From the NCBI GenBank assembly GCA_012932295.1, contig JAAONU010000019.1:29303913-29367912 (forward strand): a DNA stretch of 64,000 nucleotides, read 5' to 3'. The first letter of the stretch is position 1. Each line of letters starts with the position of its first letter. The notes below the pieces were generated by a model. It saw only the letters and a program-made list of their open reading frames with translations, made no database searches and was not told where the DNA came from. A program made the translations under genes and the position numbers. The DNA comes from Cyclina sinensis (lineage: Eukaryota; Mollusca; Bivalvia; Venerida; Veneridae). Shown here piece after piece: positions 1 to 12,144 of this stretch.

Positions 1-284
1 CCTAACAAGTGTTTTACAAGTGTATGTGAATGTGAATGTGAAAGTGAATAGAAATTCAAATAGAAATAAGATTTTTTTTTCATTTTAAGGCACTTCCCAA
101 CAAAATTAGTTTGATTTTTTAAAAATAAGGTAGCTTTTTTGAGCTCTTTCACGTTAAAACTCAATATCCATCCTTTTGTTTAAATGAATAAAAGTTTGGA
201 AAGGTTTCTGTTTCAATAAATGCACAAGTATGCTCCAGAGTGAGATTTGTACATTCACCGGAAAAAGAAGAAGAACTGAAACTG

Positions 285-965
285 TGGGATGGCATCCGTT
301 CCAGAGTTCGAACCTGTGAAAATAGCCTCTGTTTCAAATATTGAATTTTTAGGAATGGCTTCCGTTTCAGTCACTGAAACTGCTGAAATTGCCTCTAATT
401 CAAAAACTAAAAATACTGGAATGGCCTTTGTTTAAATAGATGAAACTGTAGGAATGGCCTTTGTTTCAATGATTGAACCTTTAGGAATGGTTTCCATTTC
501 AGTCACTGAAACTGCTGAAACTGTCTTTGTTTCAATAATTAAAATGCTGGATTGGCCTTTGTTTCAATGATTGAACCTTTAGGAATGGCTTCAGTTTCAG
601 TCACAGAAACTGCAGAAAATGTCTCTGTTTTAATAACTAACAATGCTGGAATGGCCTTTGTTTCAATGATTGAACCTTTAGGAATGGCTTCCATTCTGTC
701 ACTTAAACTGCTGAAATTGTCTCTGTTTTAATAACAAAAAATGCTGGAATGGCCTTTGTTTCAATGATTGAACCTTTAGGAATGGCTTCCGTTTCAGTCA
801 CTGAAACGGCTGAAATTGCCTCTGTGTTAATAACTAAAAATGCTGGAATGGTCTTTGTTTCAATGACTGAAACTGTAGGAATGGCCTTTGTTTCAATCAA
901 TGAAACTGTGGAAGAAGTCTCCGTGTTAATCATTGAAATTGTCTTTTAAACTATGGACATTGTCT
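285..965. repeat. 33-bp minisatellite with ~99-bp higher-order period
   Basis: The block 'ggaatggcctttgtttcaat' recurs near 452, 549, 648, 746 and 845, which is every 97-99 bases. Each block contains three diverged ~33-bp subunits. Because 33 is a multiple of three, a short stretch (749-949) is open on both strands and would read as an 11-residue repeat. Stops elsewhere in the array argue against it being a coding exon. No gene boundary is visible in the flanks 1-284 and 966-1734, which are AT-rich single-copy-looking sequence. Confidence 0.85.
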
Positions 966-1734
966 CTGGTTTTAAAGCTAAAAACGATAGAATGTAGTGG
1001 TAAAAAACTTCTAAGTTAGGCCGATTAATAGCTCAATTTTAACCTTGAAAATTTATTCTGAGACAAGGTTTTTAGATTTGTTATACATACTTGAATGATC
1101 GATTGCATTAATTGAGTTGCGTTTTGAGTGAAAGCGTTAGTTAGAATGTGTCTATTTTAACAAACTTTTCAAAAATAATGTTTTTTTAAAGAAAAATAAT
1201 ATGATGAAAGCTTGCACACAATTTGTAATAATTACATACAGAAGAATTTCAACCGTAAAGATTATGCATTTAAACACGATGAAAGTGCTTTATTTCAAAG
1301 CGCATTAGATATTAAAATTTATGCAATTATTATGTAGTAGATAATTTTCGACGCCGTCTATTCATAGATTTAATACATCAAACTTTCAAGGGTCTGGGAA
1401 CATTTGATACAGGCATTTAAAACACCTAAGGATATTGAAAAAAAAATGTTAATGAAAATTAGTTTTATTTTAAAACTTATTACTTGAATAATGCATCTCT
1501 TTAAGTTTCCAGTAGAAATGGTCTCTTTTGCCTTGTGCTAACAGCTGCATGAACTCGGACATTACGTTTGGTGTTTTTGAATTTACACCCAGTGCCATGT
1601 ATTCCTCATCTCTAGGTGCATATACAGGCACAATTTGCAAAACTCATTGCTGTTCTATCAATAATGTTTCGTTTATGGTTTGAATGGTGCTTTTGGAATT
1701 AGCAAAATGAATACCAAATCGAAAAAATAACCCG

Positions 1735-2375
1735 TAACAAAGCACCAGAAAAGTAAGTACGCAAACCGTATGATGTAATTTGGCACCGGTAAAGTAAGTA
1801 AGAAAGCTCAATCGTGTAATTTGGCACCAAATAAGTAAGTCGTAAACAGTAACTAGGCACCAAATAGGTAAGTCGTAAGCTGTAACTAGGCATCAGATAA
1901 GTAAGTCGTAAGCTGTTACTATGCATCAGATAAGTAAATCGTAAGCTGTTATTAGGCATCACTTAAGTAAGTCGTAAGTTGTAACTAGGCATCAGATAAG
2001 TAAGTCTTATTCTGTAACTAGGAACAGAAAATTAAGTAGGCCGTATGCTATAACTAGACACCAGAAAAGTAAGTAAGCCTTATCCTGCAACTAGGCACCA
2101 AAAAAGTAAGTTAGTAAGTTAGCCGAATGCTGTGACTAGGCACCAAAAAAGTAAGTAAAATAATCCGTATGCTATAACAAGGCACCTGAAAAGTAAATAA
2201 GTCATATGTTATAACTAGGCACCAGAAAAGTAAGTTAGCCGTATGCTGCAACTAGGCACCAGAAAAGTAAGGAAATAAGCCGTATGCTGCAACTAGGCAC
2301 CAGAAAAGTAAGGAAGTAAGCCGTATGCTGCAACTAGGCACCAGAAAAGTAAGTAATGCTGTATCTTGGTACCAG
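1735..2375. repeat. ~33-43-bp minisatellite, 'ctaggcaccagaaaagtaagt' type
   Basis: About 17 diverged units are built around 'aactaggcaccagaaaagta' and 'gccgtatgctg'. The unit is ~33 bases in the first half. It lengthens to ~36-43 bases in the second half through extra copies of 'agta'. Nearly every unit contains AAGTAAGT, which resembles a splice donor. I see no adjoining exon. Confidence 0.85.
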
Positions 2376-4930
2376 TAAAGAATGAAAGGTCTTCTCTGTA
2401 TTGTTGCGAGATGGGTTACACTAATATTTTTACATGGAATTCAAACAAATATGTAAAACTTTTTATTTAAAGAGAGTTTGTTCCTTATTCAAGAATTAAC
2501 ATTTTATATTTTATATAAATTGGTTTGCTATTATTATGTTTTAAGTGAGAATTAAGGCGCCTTAATTTTTCAAACAAAGGTGTTCATGTCAAGTGTTGGT
2601 CTTTTAAAATGTCAAGATTTACTTCATTATTTGTTTTATCACTTGAGATATCTCCAAAAACGGCTGACACGCCCTTGAAACTGATGACATGTATTGAGGA
2701 ATGATAAACCTTTGTTCAAATACGGCCACATTACATTCATTTTTCAGAGTAAAAGGATATTTTTGCATTTAAAACGTCGTTTCTGTTCTTAATACACATA
2801 AGATGATGTGTGTTCTAAGGTGAGATGCTTCTACAGTATTATTGTAATCAAATATCTCAAATTCCTCTGAAAGCTTTTTCGATGAACTTTCTTCATTAAG
2901 TACGTTGCTTCAAGAATGCTTTAAAGTTGTGTTAGTGTCCCAAGTGACCATGATCCATGTCACTCAAGATAAATGCTGAAAACACTGTGAATGTTCAGAA
3001 ACCATTCCACTGAGAAGTAAAAAAAAAGATTTCTTTACTTCTAAGAGCGGCAGAAACGAAACTATTCCTTCAGTTACGTTTTGAATTGAATTTATGACAG
3101 GGCCAGTCATAAAAAACTTTACAATATTCAACTTTACTCAGTTGGCATAAAACGTTTTTCTCAATGAATATATTTGAACAAAACGATTGATTGTGCTTGT
3201 TTTTCTACGGATACACATCAGGGGAAGATTAATTTGTTAAATACTCGGAGTACTTTGACCGTTCAAAGCCTAACGACATAAATGTAAGCAACTTTAATAT
3301 TTATTTAACATATCATGCACATTTTGTTAGTCTGCTTAGCTAAATTCATATATATGCGGTGATTCAAACTGATTAAAAATTTTTACAGATAAGAGGGGAA
3401 GTGTTCCTAAATTTACTAAAACCCTAGTACTATAGGTGCGTCTGTCCTGGCCTCAGATAGAAATACAGAATTGCATTTTTCTATCACTTGCATAGTCACA
3501 TTCATTATGAGGACCGTAGAACGTCAGCTGTCTTTACAGCACGTACCAATATGAGGACCGTAGAAATTCAGCTGTCTTTACAGCACGTACCATTATGAGG
3601 ACCGTAGAACGTCAGCTGTTTTTACAGCACACACCATTCCATTGTCTGGCTTCTTGTTTCATTTGATTAACCTTTAAGTTGTTAAAATCAAACCCACAGT
3701 ATCTTAAGACCTGCAAAGTCGTGGCAATCTAGTAGAGTTTTAAACAAACATAGCTTTTCACTGCCGTATTTACTTTAGCAGCTCTTTCAGGCAAAGCTCA
3801 AATATTGTATCTGCACCTTTTATGAAACTTGAAAACTTATGTTTACCGAGTTATAGTCAGCTATTCTTATAGAAATAAGCGTTAAAATTTTTATTTTCAA
3901 AATAAAGACATTCAAAAACTTTAAACTCGCCTTTGACGACTATATTTAAATGAAATTTCCTTTAAAGTTGTATCTCAGAAGGAATTACGCACAATGTTCG
4001 CAATAATGCTTATTATGATCCTGTCACATTGATATATAAAAATATTTCAAATATTTATAAGAAAACCAACGTCAAGTTCAATAGTGCATTTAATAGTCGA
4101 TTAAAATACAATAATGGAAGTAAATCGCATATAAAATATTTTATGACCGATTGAATGTGCGTGGCTGATACACTCTCCTAGTGGATGCGGATGCATATGG
4201 AGATTCATCCTCATTAATTTATGTTTCGTTCCTAAGGGTTTAGTAGTGTATTTATATCACTGGGCTTTGTCAAGTAGCTAGATTCATACAGAGCCATCAC
4301 AAAGGTTTGAGAAACGCCTATCTTTAATGAGAATAAATGGCCGGGTCGAATTTCCTCAAGTGAAATATACTGTCAGAAGTCATTTATCATTAAACGATAA
4401 AATCAGGAACTCCTAGACAGCCCACTATTTCTCTAAAATTTCCATAAAATCTGCGTTAAACAAGCTAGCAATTAAGACAATTGAACCTCTACACCCTTGG
4501 GAAAATGAAAACACGCGCAAATTACAGACTAGACTAGACATCGCGACATTTATTCAAGTTTGTCCCATAGGTAATTTCAGTACCGCAAAGTTGTCCTTTT
4601 GGTTACGTAATAAAGAAATTTAATTGCTGTAAGTTTATCATGAATTAATCATAAATTAATTTTACAAACTGGCAATTTACTAATAAAGTTTTCATAGTAC
4701 TCTTTGTTCAAGAGATATAACGTATGTGTCTCATTGATTCACAGAGATAACAATTCAGCTATCTGTCATGCTCAGTTTTTAAAACCGCGATAACAAAGTA
4801 CTAGTAAACCTAACTAATTGGATCAGTTAAATTATCAGAAGAATGCCATTGTTCTGCTTTTATATTAAAAGATATGTTGACATAAATCTTTTAAGCTTAT
4901 CTCGTCTTTAAGAAGACTGTGTACATGAAG
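2376..4930. other. Non-coding stretch, no gene seen
   Basis: This is AT-rich sequence with short ORFs only. I looked on the minus strand for the downstream exons of the PIGZ-like gene that starts at 5565 and found none. The stretch is therefore either its first intron or the flank of a truncated copy. The only structure is the three-copy 44-bp repeat at 3504-3634. Confidence 0.5.
3504..3634. repeat. Three-copy ~44-bp tandem repeat
   Basis: The unit 'atgaggaccgtagaacgtca' followed by 'gctgtctttacagcacgtacc' occurs three times in a row with only a few substitutions. The low divergence suggests a recent expansion. Confidence 0.9.
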
Positions 4931-4935
4931 CAGAA

Positions 4936-5113
4936 TATAACCCAAATACTGTAAATGATCCCAAATATAACCCAAATACTGTAAATGATCCCAAATATAA
5001 CCCAAATACTGTAAATGATCCCAAATATAACCCAAATACTGTAAATGATCCCAAATATAACATAACCCAAATACTGTAAATGATCCAAAATACTGTAAAT
5101 GATCCCAAAGATC
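4936..5113. repeat. 30-bp minisatellite next to the PIGZ-like exon
   Basis: About six copies of a 30-bp unit ('cccaaatactgtaaatgatc' plus 'ccaaatataa') are present, nearly perfect for the first four. Because 30 is a multiple of three, the minus-strand frame stays open and appears to extend the upstream exon. A good splice donor at 5240/5239 separates the exon from the repeat, so I read the array as intronic. Confidence 0.9.
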
Positions 5114-5148
5114 ACATATTGTAATGTAATGGTACGTGGTGGATAGGT

Positions 5149-5186
5149 GGAGAGAAACAGAGAGAAACAGAGAGAGAGAGAGAGGG
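5149..5186. repeat. GA-rich microsatellite
   Basis: This is an interrupted (GA)n tract ('gagagaaacagagagaaaca' then 'gagagagagagag'), lying between the 30-bp minisatellite and the splice donor of the PIGZ-like exon. Confidence 0.85.
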
Positions 5187-5240
5187 GTGTAAGAGTAACA
5201 CGGGATAACATTTTAGATATATATGTAATATAAAACTCAC

Positions 5241-5565
5241 CTTCTATAGTTTGGAATATTTCATCAGGATGCAAAATCCACCAGTTTGTTGGCTCCAATA
5301 CGTATATAATCCTTAATGATAATGTTAATGGAAATAGTACCCATGGTAACCAGTGTGGAAAAATGTTCTTAGTAACACTTTTATCTTTTTCCATTGAATA
5401 AACTGTGCCCTTTTTATTAGAGCATTTCCTCTTCTCATCTGAATGGCCACCACTCTGTGCTCTACTGATTTGGCTCTTTTTAATTTTAGTATCGATTTCT
5501 TTTATTTTTGATAATTCAAGCGTGTTTTGTTTTCTTCGACTTTGGTGGAATCCTCTCCTCCCCAT
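5241..5565 (-). CDS. PIGZ: PIGZ-like GPI mannosyltransferase 4, first coding exon (partial)
   Basis: PIGZ/Smp3 enzymes are multi-pass ER membrane proteins of family GT22 that add the fourth mannose to GPI-anchor precursors from dolichol-phosphate-mannose. The exon gives 108 codons plus one base and ends at a clear donor (GAAG|GTGAGT in minus orientation). Residues ~70-91 form a hydrophobic first membrane segment. It is followed by HPDEIFQ (H99 to Q105), the luminal acidic motif typical of the family and closest to the HPDE..Q form of PIGZ. The first ~57 residues are basic and polar and unusual for PIGZ; M58 (MEKDKS) is an equally plausible start that would give a more typical N-terminus. No later exon is found down to position 1, so the gene either runs off the left edge or is a broken copy. 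The family call rests on one exon. Confidence 0.72.
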
Positions 5566-8051
5566 ATTTGTACTGAAACTGTAATCAAAATAAATCTTTT
5601 TATTTCATTTCTTCTTTTTTTTCAAACTTTTCGTATCTTAACACAGGATAGAAGAACTATCCACAGTATCAGATTTACTTTTTCCTTTTCTCAACGTATG
5701 TATCAACCTTAAGAAATTCAAATTAAGTAATGTATACGTTTTTGTACGTTACAACTACATGTACATAATTAAGGTGACTTTTAAAGATCCTTGATTCATT
5801 TCCGTTGCGTTTTTATAAGTCTTTAGTATTTATACTCCCAAACAAAAGTCCAGATACAGGTTATCCTCAATTAATCCAAGGCGCGTTTTAATTTGCATGA
5901 CAATCCCACATTTTCACTGCAAGATTATGTACTTTTATCGAAATTCATTTCACTCGCATTAAACGTTAAAGGTAAAATGAATACTGGATATTACGAAGAT
6001 GAAAAGCAAAAAACGGTCCACGCTTTGATGGGCCGCTAGTAAATACCACACTGCGCAACTTCCGAAAGAGAAGGCGGACGACAACGTATCAAATTTATTT
6101 CCCGTGAAGGGTTTTTGTTTGTTTAAGCGTCATATTGTGCTTTTCTTTTGAATGATCTAACACTTAACCGTCTGGTGAATATGTGAATAGGTTGGCTATT
6201 GAAGCAGGTAAATCGATTCGAATCAGCTAATGTAGGTGATCCATCAAATAATTATATATGGCGGTTACGTTGACTCCGAGATCATTAATTATATGCGACA
6301 CATACTTCACAAAACTACAATGCAGTAACACAGTTTTTTATTCTGTTTGTTTAACGCAACATTACACCACCATAATAAGTATTCTGATGGTAATTATAAT
6401 GGTGAGCATACTTACGAAAATGACAAATTATCAGTGCTCTTCCACAATTTAAATATGTATTCGAATATAGAATGTATAAAGAAAAGATATGTAAATACCT
6501 ATAATATTTGGATGGTAGGTAATGGAGTACTGGATTTGCTGGAATGTTTGCTTTTCTCAGCTTGCAGGGACTAAAAGTCGAGCTGGGGCCCAAACATGTA
6601 CGTGAATTTTAACAAATCATTCTCAACGACTGTCAGCTGAAGAGCTTAACAGCTTACTACAATGAAAGAAGACTTTTAGCTACGAGTCCAGATTTTTATT
6701 TCAATTTCATGTGCATGTAAGGACCTCTGCTTCGTCCCCAGCTCCTGTGTTCCAGCTGTGTCAGCTCGTCAAAAAAACGTTTTTTATTTCTTTGTATTTT
6801 ACACAACAACTTTAAATAAGTAATAAATAAACGCACTTACTTAATCAATGATGTCATGTTAAACACAGGCATTTCAACTGTATATTCAAATAAATCCAAG
6901 TTTTCAAATCAGTGCCACCTTCAGCATTATCCGTTTCGTCAAGTTCAATCGCTTTTGTATTTCTATGCCTTGAACTACCATACATTCAAGTACGTTCTGC
7001 ACATAAGCGTTTAATACCTGAATTGCTGACGGTAATACTGACCACCTGGATTTAATCAGTGATCCATGATTGAACACTATAATCCGTGATAACACATCAG
7101 CGTGCTTTACACGAAATAATTCGAACGTTCAGCAGTATGAAAATATTAGAGTTTTTTTTCTTATATCTTATTTCTTTTGTTCTGTTGTTGTAGTGGCTGT
7201 TGTTGTGTTTTGTTTTGTTTGTTGTTTTTTTTTTCAGAAAAAAAATGCCAGCAGTTCATTTGATTCATTACATGAGACTAAATGTGCCGACTTTACTTTA
7301 TGTGAATCCGTTTTGGTCCCCATTTCCAATAGGTCCCTCTACGAAATACCGCCACCTTCTGGTTAAGGTGCCAACTGAACAGTCGTAATACTGTCCCGTT
7401 CACATAGAAACCCATGCTTCTTTCCATCCCTTACATATGCCTTGTTGGTTCTACCAAGGCATTGCAGCTAAATGTATTTGGCCACAGTAATTATGTCCAG
7501 CATCCCCAAGCTGATCCTTATGGTAACAAGAAGGACTCCTGTTATGTTCTTGATTTAAATACTGTCGAGCACGATAAATAATACCGAGGGGTATCATTTC
7601 ATTCCTAATCACTGTTATTGTTATAAAACTATAAGCAAGATACAAACTTTTCTTCACAACATACAAGTCTGCTCTCTAAAATTATTACCCTCTTTACATG
7701 CTCTTTGCATGCTTTCGTCAGTTTTAACTTTTCTTACTCCAAGAGATGTGATAAAATTCCTTCTTTGGACTTAAAACACAAACAAAATCATATTGGAAAA
7801 AATACTTATATAATGCATTGTCAATTGTAAAAAATCTTTTATTTTAAGTGATTAATCGAGTCATGTTTAAGTGATTAATCGAAGCATTTGTAAGTGATTA
7901 ATTGTAAGTGATCAAAAGAGCCAGTACACCATACCTCAAAGTTTCGTTTGTCTTCTTTACATTAATCTCCAATTCATGAAATACCTTGTTAGCCACAAAT
8001 TGTTGCTATCATGATCATCTATCTTGTTTATGGATGCGTGCGTGTGTGTGC

Positions 8052-8082
<31 letters not shown>

Positions 8083-9087
8083 CATGCGTGCGTGCATGAA
8101 TGTTTGTCCTGACAAAGGAATTTTGACACACTGTACATTTCAGGTTGCATGGACATTTATGCAAGAAAATGACGTAAATCTATGAGAAAACAGGCATTCT
8201 TTGATACTGTTCATTATTTAAAATTTGAAAATAACAAGTTTTACATCCGTCTCGCTTTACTTCCATACCTTATCCGTCAACCTGTTCAGGAACTGTAGCT
8301 CGGTTTTAAATTTGTAGGAAAAGATGGCACTCATTGTCTCCCTTTAATGTCTGCAGATATCGATGTTAAAATTGGTTTCGATTAATTCTCAATATAGAAA
8401 TTTCCCCGAAAGGCTTTCTCCTCAAGGTTAAAAAAATACTTGATACCATCTTACGGAAGTCGGCGGTGGTTCGTTATATCTCTTGTTTTTTATTTGAAAT
8501 TCTTCCGGTCGTTTCGCGCGCGCTCTAGACCGGACATGAATTTAGCTTGTCTGTATTTCCCATATAGAAGTCGCCAAGATGTTTTGTTCTTACCCTTACA
8601 CAGAACTAGAATTATGAAACAGAATATATTAAAATGTACTTAATTCACAACGAGGCTACGGCGTTCAAAAACCTTTAAGAAAATTTAATTCCTATGAATA
8701 TTAAAACATTACAGTGCGGATCATCATCATATCTCGACGGATTTGCCAACTGTCAACACATGAAATCACAAGAAGACTTTGCAACAAAATGCATTTCACA
8801 AGGTCGCAAAATATTCGTACACTGACGAAATTGAAAAAGGTAATTAATAACTGATATTGCTACAAGCCGTCATCAAAGGGCAACAAATCTCGCCACAGTG
8901 ATATCTATCCTGGTTCCCAAATTTGGAGTAGAATATACATGTGAGACGAGAACCAAACGGATCAATCAATCCTATTGAAATTCAATTTAACGACCGTTGT
9001 ATACTTACTGTGCGTGTAAACAAACTGGTTAAGTCAAACGGGGGACGGTTTTTTATTGATATTCCATTGAAATTGTATTGTTTCAGA
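5566..9087. other. Intergenic stretch, no gene seen
   Basis: This covers the upstream side of the PIGZ-like exon. A locally GC-richer patch around 6000-6110 could be its promoter or 5' UTR. The ORFs present are short, overlap on opposite strands and show no family resemblance. A short three-copy 'agtgattaatcga' repeat lies near 7848-7912. Confidence 0.4.
8036..8099. repeat. (TG)n microsatellite with (TGCG) flanks
   Basis: This is an alternating purine-pyrimidine tract of TG repeats bordered by 'gcgcgcgtgcatgcgtgcgt'. Such tracts mutate quickly in length and can adopt Z-DNA. Confidence 0.95.
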
Positions 9088-9103
9088 ATGCCGACAGAAG
9101 AAG
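9088..9103 (+). CDS. Possible alternative first coding exon of the death-fold gene
   Basis: The sequence ATG CCG ACA GAA GAA G is followed at once by GTATGT, a good donor, and leaves one base (G). That is the phase and base left by the exon at 12145-12244, so it would splice in frame to the exon at 13212 and give MPTEE joined to the death-fold segment. No domain content supports it, and 'tttgtttcag'-like sequence just upstream could instead make it an internal exon. Speculative. Confidence 0.25.
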
Positions 9104-11004
9104 GTATGTAATTTAAAACCTTTTTTGTTTCAGTTTCGCTTTAAACAATTAACTTTTAAATATTTTTACTGTAAAGATCTCATATTTCAACTTTGTATTA
9201 CAGTTGTCTTTTTTACACACTGCCAACTAATCGATAACCTATATCGATTTTAAAAGTGCTTGTAAGGCTTAAATATCCTATCTGTTTAACAATATAAACA
9301 AACTGTGTGCGTAATAAATTCAATTAAATTACAGCTCTAGACACCATATATGAAGAAAATAAAGACAAACTTTTTATCATAAAGTTCTTGATATTGAAAA
9401 TAATGTTGTGAAATCTGTATTGAAATTTATGTTTGGTTACTAGACTGCAATATCTGCACACAAAAATAACATGCCGGAATAAAATTTATACGTAATAGAT
9501 TCATAGCAACCTTCAGCGGAAATAAGGAATCGAAGTTCTTCTAGTTGTTCCGTTGAATCTGCGTTCCGAACATACACAGTCATGTCTCGTTATTTCACAT
9601 GTTCCCATTTTGTTGGAGACATAAAGCGTTGCTCTTGTCTGTCTGTCCGTACATAACGTCAGTATCTCCTGAAATCTTGTGTGTCGAACTCTTCATTTAT
9701 CTTTTAGACGATTTGCTTCAAACTTTCACAGATGATCAATCTTGTTGTGTAGGCGATACTATTTTTGTTACTTTTTGAATTATGGGCCTTTGTATTTTTT
9801 ATAAACTTTTTTCTAGGGTTCATGCATCTTTGGGAGAATTTTCTTTATACCCACATAGACGAGCAAACCTTCTTAATGTGTAGATGGTCATACAGAAAAA
9901 AAAATCCGTCAGATGTTTTTATAAGCGTTCAAAAATGTGTAATGTATGCGACTTCTTATTCAGTTTTTGAGGATTTCCTTTAAACTGTGAAAGATTAAAC
10001 AACCGTAATGAGCAGATGATAAGCAGATGGTAAAGCAGTGGATTTTTCATGGTAATTTTACTACAATTATTGCCCGGTGTTTTCACGATACATCCTCTTG
10101 AAAATACACGGGCTGGTGGCATCCGTGTCCTCTGGACACATTTCTAGTTTTAATTTTAATATATTTCCATTTCATTCAGTCCTGTCACCTGAATTGAGGA
10201 ATGTGGGACCTGAGCCCTGCTTTTGAATCGACTCTGTACATTACAAAATTGGTAATTCCTTACAGCACTACCTGGGAACAAGATGTTGCACACTCCAGGG
10301 TTACTTGTCCCAACAGTACTAATAGGATAGGGGAAGTAACACTGTGTGGGAAATGTAACTCACCGGACTACTGAAAGGTCTTAAACAAAAACGAAACATA
10401 GGAGTCACTGGACTTTTTAAGTGAAGCTTCGTTCAGTGAAACAGACAAGGGACTAATCTATCAGCAGGAATTTTGTTTGTTGGGCTGTTTCTCTGGAATA
10501 AGATTTTAGTGAATTCAATGTTAAAAGCTGTTGGTTTCACTTTAAAAGAGAATAAACTTCATAATTTGGACTAAGAATAATTTTTTGTTTAATAAATGTA
10601 TTTTTTCAGATAATAGTTCACCCAAGACTGTTGCTTCAATGAAAATTCATTCGTTGAAAAAAGAGGCTGGTTCTATACCCCATATTTTTCACTGTAAAAT
10701 TCAATGCTTAGTGCCTTATTTCTTCATTTTTTAAATAATGTACTTAAGGTCGACAACTTTCAACTGACGTGATTACATTATCTCGTATTTTCACAGTTGC
10801 GATACAAACGACTAAAATATATAACAAAAGATCTCAGTTTATTACTTGGACATGTCATATACAAATAACCAAGTTCTAAAGTCTTCATGAAATATGAAAA
10901 AAAAAATTCAAAATTTTAAGCCTTAACAAAAAAGAGTTTCTTTCCATTCTGTACAGTAAAGGATCTACACAGATTTCAAGGTTCATTGTATGGAGAGATG
11001 ATTT
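9104..11004. other. Non-coding stretch, no gene seen
   Basis: AT-rich sequence with short ORFs only. A segment after a 'ttttttcag' at 10610 is open for ~40 codons but has no convincing donor or family resemblance, so it is not called. Confidence 0.4.
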
Positions 11005-11524
11005 CTATGGACGCATATTTCGGCCGTACGATAACCAGTTTAGGTTCGGAAATGCGTTCGTAATAGCCACACAATTATCGCGATAATTAACTGGTTAACT
11101 AGTTAACATTTTAGCAAAGTGTTACCGTGAGATAAATATCGTTACATAAAAAATAGACATGATAGTGCCCAGAACCGCCACCGGTTAACTTAATTTGTAA
11201 AACTTGTTTTGCTAATGGGATAACTATACATAAAATTCAACTTATTGCTTAACTTACTGCATAACTGGTTAACTATAAAAAAATTATTGTAACTTGTAAT
11301 TTTAACAGGCTAACTAGTTACCGTTCGTGTTACCAGTTACTGTTTAGTTACAGATTTGCAGCAACGCGGATTTATCTTGTTAACAGCTTATTAAGTAAAA
11401 TATTATGTGAAAACATAAATTGTAACTAGATAACCCGTTAGCCAAAAAGATATGTGTTTAACCTGCATATTAGGTATTTCCGAACTTTAACTGGTTATCT
11501 TACGGCAGAAATATGCCACAATAG
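11005..11524. mobile_element. MITE-like element with ~44-bp imperfect terminal inverted repeats
   Basis: The left end (from ~11013) reads GCATATTTCGGCCGTACG then ATAACCAGTTTAGGTTCGGA. The reverse complement of the right end (to ~11516) reads GCATATTTCTGCCGTAAG then ATAACCAGTTAAAGTTCGGA. Only a few of ~40 positions differ. The ~500-bp interior codes for nothing and is full of 'ggttaact' / 'agttaac' words, so it can fold on itself at several scales. Similarity extends weakly a few bases outward (CTAT..G). No clean target-site duplication was found. Confidence 0.75.
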
Positions 11525-12144
11525 CTTCCTTTTTGTTGTCGAGCTTTACTTGACCATATCGCTTCCTGATGAATTAACCCGACATGAACTTAATTATCCG
11601 ATAAAATGTTATTCTGAGTCCATTTGAGTCCATATAACTGTGATTAACACGAAAATATCATTCAATGGTTAAAACGGTCAATAACCAGCTTCCGAGTCAA
11701 GCGATGTAAATAAGTCGTCAGTTGGCTTAAAATTACTAAACGTGTACATGGTTGAGGGTGAAACCTTTGTGAGAGTTTTCTACAGGAACAAACAATCGTA
11801 AAATAACTTGTTTGCCCAGATCTTGGTTAAACAAACGCTTCCTTATGTCAGTAAACAATTAAGACAAAGATTTTTTTTACAAATTAGGTACGCAGCTCTC
11901 ATTTTCGATCGTAGAAACTACTGCAAAAAAAGTACAATAGTCCATTGTCTGTTTTTAATCGTTTGGTTATTTGATATGTTGACAACGGGTAAATTTAACG
12001 TTTCAGTACAAACTTTTTGTGGATTTTAAAGGATTCATCGAAAGAAACGTTATGTTAATTGTTTCCGAGAATACATGCCGATGCGAGTGATCTAAAACAA
12101 AAGAGTTAATGAAATAAAGTGTTTACAAGTGGATTAAATTAAAA

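Noticed and set aside
4897..5240. Open extension of the PIGZ-like frame through the 30-bp repeat (YLGSFTVFGL-type repeats)
   Set aside because: A consensus donor follows residue 108, the family similarity ends there, and the extension is produced by a 30-bp minisatellite whose length keeps the frame open.
10611..10735. Possible exon after a 'ttttttcag' acceptor in the region upstream of the death-fold gene
   Set aside because: In the matching phase it stays open for ~40 codons but has no good donor and no recognisable content.
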